A stretch of DNA of 64,000 bases, taken from positions 124,001-188,000 of the forward strand of contig CAMLID010000001.1 of assembly GCA_946480055.1 (NCBI GenBank), read 5' to 3'. Shown here piece after piece: positions 43,996 through 53,060 of the stretch; position 1 is the stretch's first letter; each line of letters opens with the position of its first letter. The position numbers were made by a program, and so were the translations under genes. The stretch is from an uncultured Lysobacter sp. GTDB lineage: Bacteria; Pseudomonadota; Gammaproteobacteria; Xanthomonadales; Xanthomonadaceae. The notes under the pieces are model-generated. The model searched no databases, was not told the origin of the DNA, and saw nothing but the letters and a program-made list of their open reading frames with translations.

Positions 43996-45015
43996 ATGCT
44001 CGTACGTCTCGTGGCGTCGCTCGCCGCGCTTTGCCTTTCGTTCAACGCTCTGGCCGCCAAGCCGGTGCCGCTGCCCATGCCGATCGCCCAGGACCTGCCG
44101 GTCGAACTGGTGCTGAGCCAGCAGGAAGTCGCCATCGACGTGCCCAACACCGCCTCGGCGATGGGCGCCCAGTTCGGTCTGATCGGTGCGCTGATCGGCA
44201 GCGCCGTGCAGAACTCGCAGACCAAGACCGCCGAAAAGCGCGTCGCCGACCTGCGCAACCTGCTGCTGGACTATCGCTTCAACGAGCGCATGGAACAGGC
44301 GCTGCGCGCCAAGCTGGCCGGCGAAGGCTTCTCGCCCAACCCGCAGGTGGCGGTGATGGCCACGCCGTGGGATGCCGCCAGCGCCAAGGACAGCGCCAAG
44401 CTGCCGCAGGACGTGCTGGTGCTGACCCCGCGCTACTCCTTCACCCACACCCTGGACGCCCTGACCGTGCGCGTGGACGTGCGCTACGTGCACCGCGAGC
44501 GCAAGAGCAACGGCAAGGTCAAGGAGACGCTGCGCTTCAGCCGCCCCTACGCCTACCAGTACGCCGTCACCGACTACCCCGGCGAAGAAGGCGCCATCGA
44601 CCGCCGCTGGCTGGGCATGGGCAAGGCCGGCGTGGAAGGCCTGGTCGACCAGGGCATCGCCGAAGTCGCCGACATGGTGGCCTACGACTTCAGCGCCGCC
44701 GGCCGCGCCGAAGCCGCGACCAAGGTCAAGAACGACAAGATCCCGTTCAACGGCCGCATCTACCGCGGCCGCAGCCTGCGCGCCACGCCCGATCATGTCT
44801 GGGTGCGCAGCGGCAACAGCTGGATGCAGAGCGTCAACGGCTACGCCACCCTCAACGCCGGCAAGATGACCGCCGTCGCCGCGCCGGCCCCGCAGCCCGT
44901 CGTCGAGACCGCACCGGCCGCCGCTCCCGTGGCCGCGCCCGCAGCACCGGCCGCCAACGACGCCGCACCCGCCCCGGCCGCAGCCGACGCAGGTGCAGGC
45001 GCAGGCGGCCGATGA
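43996..45015 (+). CDS. Exported protein with Ala/Pro-rich tail
   Basis: A 339-residue protein with a short signal (LVRLVASLAALCLSFNALAA) and a good AGGGGAAC ribosome site. The mature part is soluble, with SAMGAQFGLIGALIGSAVQNSQ near the start and LTPRYSFTHTLDALTVRVDVRY and RFSRPYAYQYAV later; the C-terminal 50 residues are a low-complexity Ala/Pro stretch. The function is unknown. The stop overlaps the following lipoprotein gene as ATGA, so the pair is translationally coupled, and a shared envelope role is likely. Confidence 0.75.
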   Translation: MLVRLVASLAALCLSFNALAAKPVPLPMPIAQDLPVELVLSQQEVAIDVPNTASAMGAQFGLIGALIGSAVQNSQTKTAEKRVADLRNLLLDYRFNERMEQALRAKLAGEGFSPNPQVAVMATPWDAASAKDSAKLPQDVLVLTPRYSFTHTLDALTVRVDVRYVHRERKSNGKVKETLRFSRPYAYQYAVTDYPGEEGAIDRRWLGMGKAGVEGLVDQGIAEVADMVAYDFSAAGRAEAATKVKNDKIPFNGRIYRGRSLRATPDHVWVRSGNSWMQSVNGYATLNAGKMTAVAAPAPQPVVETAPAAAPVAAPAAPAANDAAPAPAAADAGAGAGGR

Positions 45016-45569
45016 GCCGCGCGCTACTCGCGCTGGCAATGGCGGTTGCCGCCACGCTCGCCCTGAGCGCGTGCAGCCAGAAAGTGCATCAGGTCGTGGT
45101 GCGTTCGGACCGCCTGCCGGCCACCGCGCCGTCGAAGAAACTACCGCGCCTGAGCTGCGCCTACCAACTGGCGGACGTCGTCGACGCCCGCGCCGCCGGC
45201 AATCGCGCCGGCGGCCTGGGCAATCACCAGTTGCTGCTGGACGACGCCCCCGCCCTGGTCCGCAACCAGTTGCAGAAAGTCGGCATGACCACCGCGGACG
45301 CAGCATCCAACAGCGACGCCCGCCGCGTGGCCGTGCAGATCAAGCAGCTGTACCTGGCCCAGAACCAGATCACCAAGGTCCCGGTGGCCGTGTACAGCGT
45401 GCAGGTAGGCGACGCCGCCCCGTTCGTGATCCGCGCCCAGGCCGCGACCATGAACTGGAACGGCACGGAGAAAGAGGCCTACCAGGCCCTGGCCGACGTC
45501 CTGGGCGATGCCAGCGCCCAGTTGGTCGACACGCTCAACAAGGACTGCGGCGCCAACAAGGCGAGCTGA
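45012..45569 (+). CDS. Lipoprotein, partner of preceding gene
   Basis: A 185-residue lipoprotein: signal MSRALLALAMAVAATLALSAC with lipobox LSAC, Cys21 lipidated. The mature domain reads LSCAYQLADVVDARAAG...HQLLLDDAPALVRNQLQ and FVIRAQAATMNWNGTEKEAYQALADVLG, a pattern like proteins of the YajI/DUF-type outer-membrane lipoproteins but not assigned with confidence. The start overlaps the stop of the upstream gene. Probably anchored in the outer membrane next to its partner. Confidence 0.78.
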   Translation: MSRALLALAMAVAATLALSACSQKVHQVVVRSDRLPATAPSKKLPRLSCAYQLADVVDARAAGNRAGGLGNHQLLLDDAPALVRNQLQKVGMTTADAASNSDARRVAVQIKQLYLAQNQITKVPVAVYSVQVGDAAPFVIRAQAATMNWNGTEKEAYQALADVLGDASAQLVDTLNKDCGANKAS

Positions 45570-45656
45570 TCGCCGCACCATCGTTTACGGTAGCCAGGGT
45601 GGACATCTCCACCCTGGCGCACCGCCGTCAGATCGCACACACATGGAGCGATACCC

Positions 45657-45944
45657 GTGGCCCGAATGCTACTGCTGCTTGCGGTCTGCCTGTTGAGCGG
45701 CTGCTACCTGGGCGACGGCACCGTCGCCGCCGACGTCGTCAGGCTGTACCCCGGCTGCCAACTGGACAAGCTCAACGAAACGCGTCCGCTGGCCACCGAC
45801 AGCGAGCAAATCCTGGCCAAGTTCACCTACACCTGCAAAAACGAATCGCACCTGCGCTACGGCAACCTGGTCTACCGCAAGGGCATGGACACCGGCGTCA
45901 CCATCTATTGCTGCGCGCGCGAGGCCACGCCCGAGGAGATCTGA
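45657..45944 (+). CDS. Small lipoprotein, hypothetical
   Basis: A 95-residue protein from a GTG at 45657: VARMLLLLAVCLLSGC gives a lipobox LSGC, and GGAG stands 7 bases before the GTG, whereas the ATG at 45666 is too far from it. The mature chain has several Cys (YPGCQLDK, YTCKN, IYCCAREA) that may form disulfides. No family recognised. It lies 87 bases after the previous lipoprotein on the same strand. Confidence 0.7.
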   Translation: MARMLLLLAVCLLSGCYLGDGTVAADVVRLYPGCQLDKLNETRPLATDSEQILAKFTYTCKNESHLRYGNLVYRKGMDTGVTIYCCAREATPEEI

Positions 45945-46161
45945 GGGCCGTAGCCGATCGGGAAACACGGGAGTACGACCGGGTATCCACGGATCGTCTT
46001 GTACTGCCTACGACTTCGCACCCCCGGCATCGCACCGCACTACTTCATCCGAGGCGCATCGGTAGTGCTCTGACAACAGTTCGGACTCGCCTCGCAGGTC
46101 CATACACAATTCGTTGCCAACTTCGATGTTAGTTTCGGCGCTCCTCACTTCGGAGCGCAGC

Positions 46162-46596
46162 ATGGAAACCCAGCGCATTCACCGCGGTCGTCTGATCGAT
46201 CACATCCAACTGGTGGTGAAGGACCTCAAGGCCAGCCAGGGCTTTTACGAGGCCGTATTCAAGGTGCTCGACGTACCCATCGGCGGCACCGGCGACGATT
46301 TCTTCTGGGCCGATGAACTGTTCGTCTCCACCGCCGACAGCGAGGCGGCGCAGGGCAAGCTGACGGGACGCCACCATCTGGCCTTCCAGGCCAAGGACCG
46401 CGCGACCGTGGACGTCTTCCACAAGCAAGCACTCGCCAACGGCGGCCAGGACAACGGCGCGCCCGGCGAGCGCCCTTACCATCCGGGCTACTACGCCGCG
46501 TTCGTGCTCGATCCGGACGGCAACAATATCGAGGCGGTCTACCACGGCGAAGGCGATCGCAGCGCCGCTTCGGTGACGGTCGACTTCAAGGCCTAG
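46162..46596 (+). CDS. VOC (glyoxalase/bleomycin-resistance) family protein
   Basis: A 144-residue vicinal-oxygen-chelate fold protein. IDHIQLVVKDLKASQGFYEAVF starts the first betaalphabetabeta unit with the metal-binding His; TGRHHLAFQAKD carries the second His, and the terminal Glu lies in NIEAVYHGE. One or two His plus Glu are enough for divalent metal. Role could be a dioxygenase, epimerase or resistance protein. CGGAGCG precedes the ATG at 46162; upstream Met at 46114 has no ribosome site. Convergent with the MFS transporter. Confidence 0.85.
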   Translation: METQRIHRGRLIDHIQLVVKDLKASQGFYEAVFKVLDVPIGGTGDDFFWADELFVSTADSEAAQGKLTGRHHLAFQAKDRATVDVFHKQALANGGQDNGAPGERPYHPGYYAAFVLDPDGNNIEAVYHGEGDRSAASVTVDFKA

Positions 46597-46643
46597 GCGG
46601 AACGAGCCGTACCGCGTCGCGGCCGGCGGGGAGTCGGCCGCGC

Positions 46644-47957
46644 TCAGCTCTTGTAGTTCAGCGTCCGATTGATGCCCAGCGCGGCGAGCGTGCCGATCGC
46701 ACCCGACAGCAGATAGGCGCCCAGCCAGGCCAGGCCGAACTGCGAGCACAGGCCCAGGGCGACCAGCGGCGCGAACGCGGCGCCGATCAGCCAGGCCAGA
46801 TCGGAGGTCAGCGCGGCGCCGGTGTAGCGGTAGCGCCGGCCGAAGTTGGCCGTAACCGCGCCCGCCGCCTGGCCGTAGGACAGGCCGAGCAGGGCGAAGC
46901 CGATCAGGATGAAGGCGTCCTGGCCCATCGAACCCGCGCCCATCAAGGTGGGGGCGAAACCGCTGAACATCGCGATCACGATGGCCAGGCCGCCCAGGGT
47001 GCGGGCGCGACCGACGCGGTCGGCGATCAGGCCGGACACGATGATGCCGCCGGCGGCGATGAAACCGCCCAGGATCTGCACCATCAGAAAGCCGACGATG
47101 GACTGATCCGAATACAGCTTGATCCACGACAGCGGAAAGATCGTCACGATGTGGAACAAGGCATAGCTGGCGAGCGCGGCGAACGCGCCGACCACCACGT
47201 GCTGGCCCTTGGCGCTGAACAGCTCGCGGATCGGCGTGGGCTCCAGTTCGAGTTCGCCCATCTTGTCCTGGTATTCCTCGGCCACGACCAGACGCAGCCG
47301 CGCGAACAGCGCTACCACGTTGATCGCGAACGCGACGAAGAACGGGTAACGCCAGCCCCAGCTCAGCAGGTCCTGTTCGCCCAGGTTCGCGTACAGGAAC
47401 GCGAACACGCCCGACGCGACGATGAAACCGACCGGCGCGCCCAACTGTCCGAGCATCGCGTACCAGCCACGGCGCTCCTTCGGCGTGTTGAGCGCCAGCA
47501 GCGACGGCAGGCCGTCCCACGACCCGCCCAGCGCGATGCCTTGCAGCACGCGGAAGAACGCCAGCAACGCGATCGACAGCCCACCCAGCGTGCCGTAACC
47601 CGGCAGGAAGGCGATGCCCGCCGTGGCGGTGCCGAGCAGAAACAGAGCCACGGTCAATTTGACGCCACGGCTCCAGCGCGTCTGGATCGACATGAACAGC
47701 ACCGTGCCCAGCGGACGCGCCAGGAACGCCAGCGCGAAGATCGCGAAGGACCACAGCGTGCCCTGCAACCGATCCAGGAACGGGAAGAACACCGACGGGA
47801 ACACCAGCGCCGAGGCGATGCCGTAGACGAAGAAGTCGAAGTACTCGGATGCGCGCCCCACCACTACGCCGACGGCGATTTCGCCGGGAGCGACATCGGC
47901 ATGCGCCTTGGCGCCATGGTCGTGCGAGGAAGCGGTGGGGCCGGGAACGGTAGCCAT
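46644..47957 (-). CDS. MFS transporter, metabolite:H+ symporter (MHS) type
   Basis: A 437-residue inner-membrane symporter of the MHS branch (relatives transport alpha-ketoglutarate, proline/betaine, shikimate or citrate). The start MATVPGPTASSHDHG has a His-rich N-tail, then VVVGRASEYFDFFVYGIASALVF, the MHS TM1 signature with the conserved WxDFF/YFDFF element, and ADRVGRARTLGG in the central loop. ATG at 47957; upstream sequence in frame to 48239 crosses the divergent promoter and the cyoA 5' end and is rejected. Divergent from cyoA, so both use the same 154-base interval. Confidence 0.85.
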   Translation of the reverse strand: MATVPGPTASSHDHGAKAHADVAPGEIAVGVVVGRASEYFDFFVYGIASALVFPSVFFPFLDRLQGTLWSFAIFALAFLARPLGTVLFMSIQTRWSRGVKLTVALFLLGTATAGIAFLPGYGTLGGLSIALLAFFRVLQGIALGGSWDGLPSLLALNTPKERRGWYAMLGQLGAPVGFIVASGVFAFLYANLGEQDLLSWGWRYPFFVAFAINVVALFARLRLVVAEEYQDKMGELELEPTPIRELFSAKGQHVVVGAFAALASYALFHIVTIFPLSWIKLYSDQSIVGFLMVQILGGFIAAGGIIVSGLIADRVGRARTLGGLAIVIAMFSGFAPTLMGAGSMGQDAFILIGFALLGLSYGQAAGAVTANFGRRYRYTGAALTSDLAWLIGAAFAPLVALGLCSQFGLAWLGAYLLSGAIGTLAALGINRTLNYKS

Positions 47958-48072
47958 CTGGGGGTGCGCGTCGATTTCAGGCAGGGATTGTTCGAGCCTA
48001 GGCTGACAGAGGCGGAGGCCCGACGCGATAGGACAAAACGTCCAATACTCGCGAATGGACGTGCGGACTACA

Positions 48073-48086
48073 TTGATGAGCATCAA
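48073..48086 (+). promoter_or_regulatory. FNR/ANR/CRP-like box upstream of cyoA
   Basis: TTGATGAGCATCAA at 48073-48086 is a perfect TTGAT-N4-ATCAA dyad, the consensus FNR/ANR half-site pair. It lies 26 bases before the cyoA ATG, a typical position for repression by an oxygen-sensing FNR-type regulator at a low-oxygen-repressed oxidase promoter. The divergent MFS start is at 47957. Confidence 0.78.
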
Positions 48087-48111
48087 ATAAGACTCCGTCC
48101 CAGCCCCCCTC

Positions 48112-49164
48112 ATGCCCATCGCACGCAGACTCCTGCAAGCCGCAGCGCTGCTGGCCGCCGCCAGCCTGCTTTCCGGCTGCAACCTGGTGGTGTTCAACCC
48201 CGCCGGAGACATCGCGGCCCGCCAGGGCCAGCTGATCATCGCGGCAACGGTGCTGATGCTGATCGTGATCGTGCCGGTGATCGCGCTGACCTTCTGGTTT
48301 GCCTGGCGCTACCGCGCCTCCAACCGCAGCGCCACCTACACGCCGGACTGGGACCATTCCACCCAGCTGGAGCTGGTGATCTGGGGCGTACCCCTGTTGA
48401 TCATCATCGCGCTGGGCGCGATCACCTGGATCAGCACCCACCTGCTCGACCCCTACCGTCCGCTCGATCGCATTGCGGCCGGGCGCCCGGTCCCCGCGCA
48501 GCTCGAACCGCTGGATATCCAGGTGGTGGCGCTGGACTGGAAGTGGCTGTTCCTCTATCCGAAGGAAGGCGTGGCCTCGGTCAACGAAGTCGCGGTGCCG
48601 GTCGACCGGCCGGTCCGCTTCCACATCACCGCGTCCTCGGTGATGAACACCTTCTATGTGCCGCACCTGGCCGGAATGATCTACGGCATGCCCGGCATGG
48701 AAACCCAGCTCAACGCCGTGATCAACGCACCGGGCGAGTACGAAGGCTTCTCCGCCAACTACAGCGGCGCGGGCTTCTCGCACATGCGCTTCAAGTTCCA
48801 CGGCATGTCCAACGCCGACTACGACACCTGGATCGCCGGGCTGCGCGGCAGCAAGCAGTCGCTGACGCGTTCGGCCTACCTCGAACTGGAGAAGCCGAGC
48901 GAACGCGAACCGGTGCGCCACTACGCCAACGTCGACAGCACTCTGTACGGTGCCATCCTCAACCGCTGCGTCGATGCCGAGCGCCTGTGCATGGACCAGA
49001 TGATGGCGCTGGACGCCGGCGGCGGCCTCGGTCTCGAAGGCCTGAATTCGCTGGCGATGCCGCGCCGCGGCGACCCGCGCCTGGGCGCCTATGTCTCCGC
49101 GAAGGTCTGCACCGTCGACCAGCCGTCGCCGTCGCCCCTGTCGGCCGGCATGAAGGCGCCCTGA
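48112..49164 (+). CDS. cyoA: Cytochrome bo3 ubiquinol oxidase subunit II
   Basis: A 350-residue lipoprotein subunit of the quinol oxidase. Signal peptide and lipobox (LLSGC, Cys24) are followed by two TM helices (about 38-62 and 88-110). The periplasmic cupredoxin fold (VVALDWKWLFLYP, HITASSVMNTFYVPHLAGMIYGMPGM, FSANYSGAGFSHM) lacks the CuA Cys/Met/His set: SSVMNTFYVP replaces the copper site, as in quinol oxidases. First gene of cyoABCD; 69 bases separate it from cyoB. Confidence 0.95.
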   Translation: MPIARRLLQAAALLAAASLLSGCNLVVFNPAGDIAARQGQLIIAATVLMLIVIVPVIALTFWFAWRYRASNRSATYTPDWDHSTQLELVIWGVPLLIIIALGAITWISTHLLDPYRPLDRIAAGRPVPAQLEPLDIQVVALDWKWLFLYPKEGVASVNEVAVPVDRPVRFHITASSVMNTFYVPHLAGMIYGMPGMETQLNAVINAPGEYEGFSANYSGAGFSHMRFKFHGMSNADYDTWIAGLRGSKQSLTRSAYLELEKPSEREPVRHYANVDSTLYGAILNRCVDAERLCMDQMMALDAGGGLGLEGLNSLAMPRRGDPRLGAYVSAKVCTVDQPSPSPLSAGMKAP

Positions 49165-49233
49165 GGCGCCTGCTACGACGAGCCCGCTCCTACGAGCTGC
49201 ACGACGCCCCGTATCGTTTCTGGAAGTTTTCCG

Positions 49234-51249
49234 ATGTCCCTCGAAAGCGGCACCATACCGACCTCTCCGATCTTCGGACGCATGACCTGGGACGCCGTGC
49301 CCATGCTGCACGAGCCCATCGTCGCCGCCACCTTCGTCGGTACGGTCCTGATCGGCCTCGCCCTGTTCGCGGCGATCACCAAGTACCGGCTATGGGGCTA
49401 CCTGTGGAAGGAGTGGTTCACCAGCATCGATCACAAGAAGATCGGCATCATGTACATGGTGCTGGGCCTGGTGATGCTGCTGCGCGGCTTCGCCGACGCA
49501 CTGATGATGCGCCTGCAGCAGGCGATGGCCTTCGGCGACAACCTCGGCTACCTGCCCCCTCACCACTACGACCAGATCTTCACCGCCCACGGCGTGATCA
49601 TGATCTTCTTCGTGGCCATGCCCCTGGTCACGGGCCTGATGAACTACCTGGTGCCGTTGCAGATCGGCGCGCGCGACGTCGCCTTCCCGTTCCTGAATAA
49701 CTTCAGCTTCTGGATGACCGTCAGCGGCGCCGTGCTGGTGATGATGTCGCTGTTCTTCGGCGAGTTCGCCGCCACCGGCTGGCTGGCCTACCCGCCTCTG
49801 TCCGGGGTCGCCTTCAGTCCAGGGGTGGGCGTCGACTACTACATATGGGCGCTGCAGATAGCCGGTGTCGGCACCCTGCTGTCGGGCGTGAACCTGCTGG
49901 TGACCATCATCAAGATGCGCGCGCCCGGCATGGGCCTGATGAAGATGCCGGTGTTCACCTGGACCTCGCTGTGCACCAACGTGCTGATCGTGGTGTCTTT
50001 CCCGGTGCTGACCGCCGTGCTCGCGCTGCTCGGCCTGGACCGCTACGCCGGCACCAACTTCTTCACCAGCGACCTCGGCGGCAACGCCATGATGTTCGTG
50101 AACCTGATCTGGATCTGGGGCCACCCGGAGGTCTACATCCTGATCCTGCCGCTGTTCGGCGTGTTCTCCGAGATCGTGTCCACCTATTCCGGCAAACGCC
50201 TGTTCGGCTACTCGTCGATGGTCTACGCGACCGTCTGCATCACCGTGCTCTCGTACCTGGTGTGGCTGCACCACTTCTTCACCATGGGCTCCGGCGCCAG
50301 CGTCAACTCGTTCTTCGGCATCACCACGATGATCATCTCGATCCCGACGGGCGCGAAGATCTTCAACTGGCTGTTCACCATGTACCGCGGCCGCATCCGC
50401 TTCGAAGTTCCGATGCTGTGGACCATGGGCTTCATGGTGACCTTCGTGGTCGGCGGCATGACCGGAGTGCTGCTCGCGGTGCCGCCGGCGGATTTCGTGC
50501 TGCACAACAGCCTGTTCCTGGTCGCGCACTTCCACAACGTGATCATCGGCGGCGTGGTGTTCGGCCTGTTCGCGGCGATGACCCACTGGTTCCCGAAGGC
50601 CTTCGGTTTCAAGCTCGACGACTTCTGGGGCAAGGTCTCGTTCTGGTTCTGGCTGGCCGGCTACTGGTTCGCGTTCACCCCGCTGTACGTGCTCGGCCTG
50701 ATGGGCGTGACCCGCCGCATGAGCCACTTCGACGATCCCTCGCTGCAGATCTGGTTCCAGATCGCCGCGTTCGGCGCGGTCCTGGTCGCCATCGGCATCG
50801 CCGCGTTCCTGATCTGCATCTACGTCAGCTTCCGCAAGCGCGAGCAGCTGCGCGACCTTACCGGCGATCCCTGGAACGCCCGCACCCTGGAGTGGTCGAC
50901 CTCCTCGCCGCCGCCGGAGTACAACTTCGCGTTCACCCCGGTGGTGCACGACAACGACGCCTGGTGGGACATGAAGCAGCGCGGCTTCCAGCGCCCGACC
51001 TCCGGCTTCCTGGCCGTGCACATGCCCAGGAACACGCCCGCCGGCGTGGTGCTGGCGGCGCTGAGCACCGCCTGCGGTTTCGCCCTGATCTGGCACGTGT
51101 GGTGGCTGGCCGCCGCATCGCTGCTGGGGATCGTGGCTTACGCGATCTACAACAGCTTCGACTACGACCGCGACTACCACATCCCCGCCGAAACGGTCGC
51201 CGCGACCGAACAGGCGCGCAGCGCCCAGCTGAAGGCTTCCCATGTCTGA
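49234..51249 (+). CDS. cyoB: Cytochrome bo3 ubiquinol oxidase subunit I
   Basis: A 671-residue heme-copper oxidase catalytic subunit, inner membrane, proton pumping. Heme b and heme o3/CuB ligands are visible: [11 protein letters not shown] (heme b His), [12 protein letters not shown] with the CuB His and cross-linked Tyr region, LHHFFTMG (CuB His pair), [11 protein letters not shown] (heme ligands His). The length fits CyoB (E. coli about 663). The N-terminal TM ([19 protein letters not shown]) and the extra helices are present. Stop overlaps cyoC by 8 bases. Confidence 0.97.
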   Translation: MSLESGTIPTSPIFGRMTWDAVPMLHEPIVAATFVGTVLIGLALFAAITKYRLWGYLWKEWFTSIDHKKIGIMYMVLGLVMLLRGFADALMMRLQQAMAFGDNLGYLPPHHYDQIFTAHGVIMIFFVAMPLVTGLMNYLVPLQIGARDVAFPFLNNFSFWMTVSGAVLVMMSLFFGEFAATGWLAYPPLSGVAFSPGVGVDYYIWALQIAGVGTLLSGVNLLVTIIKMRAPGMGLMKMPVFTWTSLCTNVLIVVSFPVLTAVLALLGLDRYAGTNFFTSDLGGNAMMFVNLIWIWGHPEVYILILPLFGVFSEIVSTYSGKRLFGYSSMVYATVCITVLSYLVWLHHFFTMGSGASVNSFFGITTMIISIPTGAKIFNWLFTMYRGRIRFEVPMLWTMGFMVTFVVGGMTGVLLAVPPADFVLHNSLFLVAHFHNVIIGGVVFGLFAAMTHWFPKAFGFKLDDFWGKVSFWFWLAGYWFAFTPLYVLGLMGVTRRMSHFDDPSLQIWFQIAAFGAVLVAIGIAAFLICIYVSFRKREQLRDLTGDPWNARTLEWSTSSPPPEYNFAFTPVVHDNDAWWDMKQRGFQRPTSGFLAVHMPRNTPAGVVLAALSTACGFALIWHVWWLAAASLLGIVAYAIYNSFDYDRDYHIPAETVAATEQARSAQLKASHV

Positions 51250-51871
51250 GTCCATCGCCCTGACCCGCGAGGATGGTTCGCCCGTGTTCATCGATACGGC
51301 CGGGCACCACCATCCTCAGAACGGAACGCTGTTCGGCTTCTGGCTGTACCTGCTCAGCGACCTGATGATCTTCGCCTGCCTGTTCGCCACCTACGGCGTA
51401 CTGGGACGCAGCTACGCCGCCGGCCCTTCCGGCGCCGATCTGTTCGAGCTGCCGCTGGTCGCGCTCAACACCGCGATCCTGCTGCTGTCGTCGATCACCT
51501 ACGGCTTCGCGATGATCGCGATGCAGAAGCGCAACAAGACCGGCATGATCCGCTGGCTGCTGCTGACCGGCCTGCTCGGCCTGGCCTTCCTGTCCGTCGA
51601 GATCTACGAGTTCGCCCATCTGATCCATCTGGGCGCCGGCCCGCAGCGCAGCGCCTTCCTGTCGTCGTTCTTCGCCCTGGTCGGCACCCACGGCCTGCAC
51701 GTGCTGTTCGGCGTGGTCTGGCTGGCGGTGCTGTGCGTGCAGGTGCAACGCCACGGCCTGACCCGCGCCAACAGCCGCCGCATTGCCTGCCTGTCGATGT
51801 TCTGGCATTTCCTCGACGTCGTCTGGATCGGCGTCTTCACCTTCGTTTACCTGATGGGAGTGCTGCCATGA
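51242..51871 (+). CDS. cyoC: Cytochrome bo3 ubiquinol oxidase subunit III
   Basis: A 209-residue five-TM subunit: [22 protein letters not shown] opens TM1, [15 protein letters not shown] and [20 protein letters not shown] close it, with the conserved Glu in the SVEIYEF helix. Start overlaps cyoB and stop overlaps cyoD (ATGA at 51868-51871). Structural subunit that stabilises the proton-pumping core. Confidence 0.95.
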   Translation: MSESIALTREDGSPVFIDTAGHHHPQNGTLFGFWLYLLSDLMIFACLFATYGVLGRSYAAGPSGADLFELPLVALNTAILLLSSITYGFAMIAMQKRNKTGMIRWLLLTGLLGLAFLSVEIYEFAHLIHLGAGPQRSAFLSSFFALVGTHGLHVLFGVVWLAVLCVQVQRHGLTRANSRRIACLSMFWHFLDVVWIGVFTFVYLMGVLP

Positions 51872-52260
51872 GCCAGCACGAGACGCACGATCACCACGAC
51901 GACCAGCTCGAAGACGGCATCCCGCACGTTTCGGCACGCGACTATCTCACCGGCTTCGTACTGTCGGTGGTGCTGACCGCGATCCCGTTCGGCCTGATGA
52001 TGGGCAAGGCGATCCCAAGCCCCGGCCTGGTCGCCGTCGTGCTGCTGGCGTTCGCAGCCGTGCAGGTGGTGGTGCACATGGTCTACTTCCTGCACATGAA
52101 CACCCGCTCGGAAGGCGGCTGGAACGTACTGGCGCTGATCTTCACCGTGGTGCTGGTGGTGATCGTGCTATCCGGTTCGCTATGGGTGATGCACCACATG
52201 AACTCGAACATGATGCCGGGCCTGCACGACATGCAAGAAATGATCAAGAACGCGCCGTGA
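51868..52260 (+). CDS. cyoD: Cytochrome bo3 ubiquinol oxidase subunit IV
   Basis: A 130-residue subunit with a His/Asp-rich cytosolic N-tail and three TM helices (about 29-45, 54-75 and 88-108; [53 protein letters not shown]). Sits inside the cyoC stop and its own stop overlaps the GTG of SURF1. Confidence 0.93.
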   Translation: MSQHETHDHHDDQLEDGIPHVSARDYLTGFVLSVVLTAIPFGLMMGKAIPSPGLVAVVLLAFAAVQVVVHMVYFLHMNTRSEGGWNVLALIFTVVLVVIVLSGSLWVMHHMNSNMMPGLHDMQEMIKNAP

Positions 52261-53060
52261 GCGATCGGCGGCACGCAGCGGTCGAGCGGGCACGCGGTCG
52301 GCGGCCGATGCGGCTGTCCGCGTTCGCCGCCGCGCTGGCCGTGGCGTTCGCGGGCTTCCTGGCGCTGGGCGTGTGGCAGGTCCAACGCATGGCCTGGAAG
52401 CACGATCTGATAGCGCGTGTCGAAGCGCGCCTCACTGCCCCGCCCGCCGCTCCGCCCGAGCGCGCACAGTGGGCCGCGGTCACCGAGGAACGCGACGGCT
52501 ATCGCCGCGTGCATCTGTCCGGGCGCTTCCTGCCCACGTTGGAAGCACGCACTCAGGCGGTGACGGAGCTGGGCGCGGGCGCCTGGGTGCTGGTCCCTCT
52601 GCGCACCGACGGCGGCGACTATGTGCTGGTGAACCGCGGCTTCGTGCCTGCGCAACAGGACGTCTCCGCGCCGCCCGCCGGGCACGTGCAGGTCGAAGGC
52701 CTGCTGCGCATGAGCGAACCCAAGGGCGGCTTCCTGCGCGGCAACGATCCGGCCCACGAGCGCTGGTACTCGCGCGACGTCGCCGCGATCGCGCATGCGC
52801 GCAAGCTGCCCGGCGATGCGGTCGCGCCCTACTTCGTCGATGCCGTGCGCGCCCCGGCCGACCCCACTTGGCCGCGCGGCGGCCTGACCGTGGTGAAGTT
52901 CCGCGACCACCACCTGTCCTATGCGCTGACCTGGTTCGGGCTGGCCGCCCTGACCCTGGTCGCGGGCTACCTTCTGTTCGCTTCGGAGCGTTGTTTGCGG
53001 CAAGATCGTGCGCAGCGAGGAGGCTCCCCCGGTCATGCAAGCCCGATCCAGAGTCCTTGA
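52257..53060 (+). CDS. SURF1 family assembly protein
   Basis: A 267-residue protein with two TM helices (FAAALAVAFAGFLALGVWQV near the N-terminus, LTWFGLAALTLVAGYLL near the C-terminus) flanking a soluble domain; LGVWQVQRMAWKHDLI, FVLVNRGFVPA-like YVLVNRGFVPAQ and YALTWFGLAAL are SURF1 hallmarks. SURF1 supports heme a/o insertion into subunit I. GTG at 52257 overlaps the cyoD stop (GTGA), so it is read as part of the cyo operon; an ATG at 52308 is an alternative. No cyoE (heme O synthase) follows. Confidence 0.88.
   Translation: MSDRRHAAVERARGRRPMRLSAFAAALAVAFAGFLALGVWQVQRMAWKHDLIARVEARLTAPPAAPPERAQWAAVTEERDGYRRVHLSGRFLPTLEARTQAVTELGAGAWVLVPLRTDGGDYVLVNRGFVPAQQDVSAPPAGHVQVEGLLRMSEPKGGFLRGNDPAHERWYSRDVAAIAHARKLPGDAVAPYFVDAVRAPADPTWPRGGLTVVKFRDHHLSYALTWFGLAALTLVAGYLLFASERCLRQDRAQRGGSPGHASPIQSP

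Noticed and set aside
47958..48239. N-terminal extension of the MFS symporter across the cyoA start
   Set aside because: It would cover the promoter, the FNR box and the cyoA start; the ATG at 47957 directly precedes the MHS-like sequence.
49390..51291. Minus-strand open frame of 633 codons antisense to cyoB
   Set aside because: It is a mirror of the strongly conserved CyoB frame, with His/Glu/Ala-rich content and no motifs.
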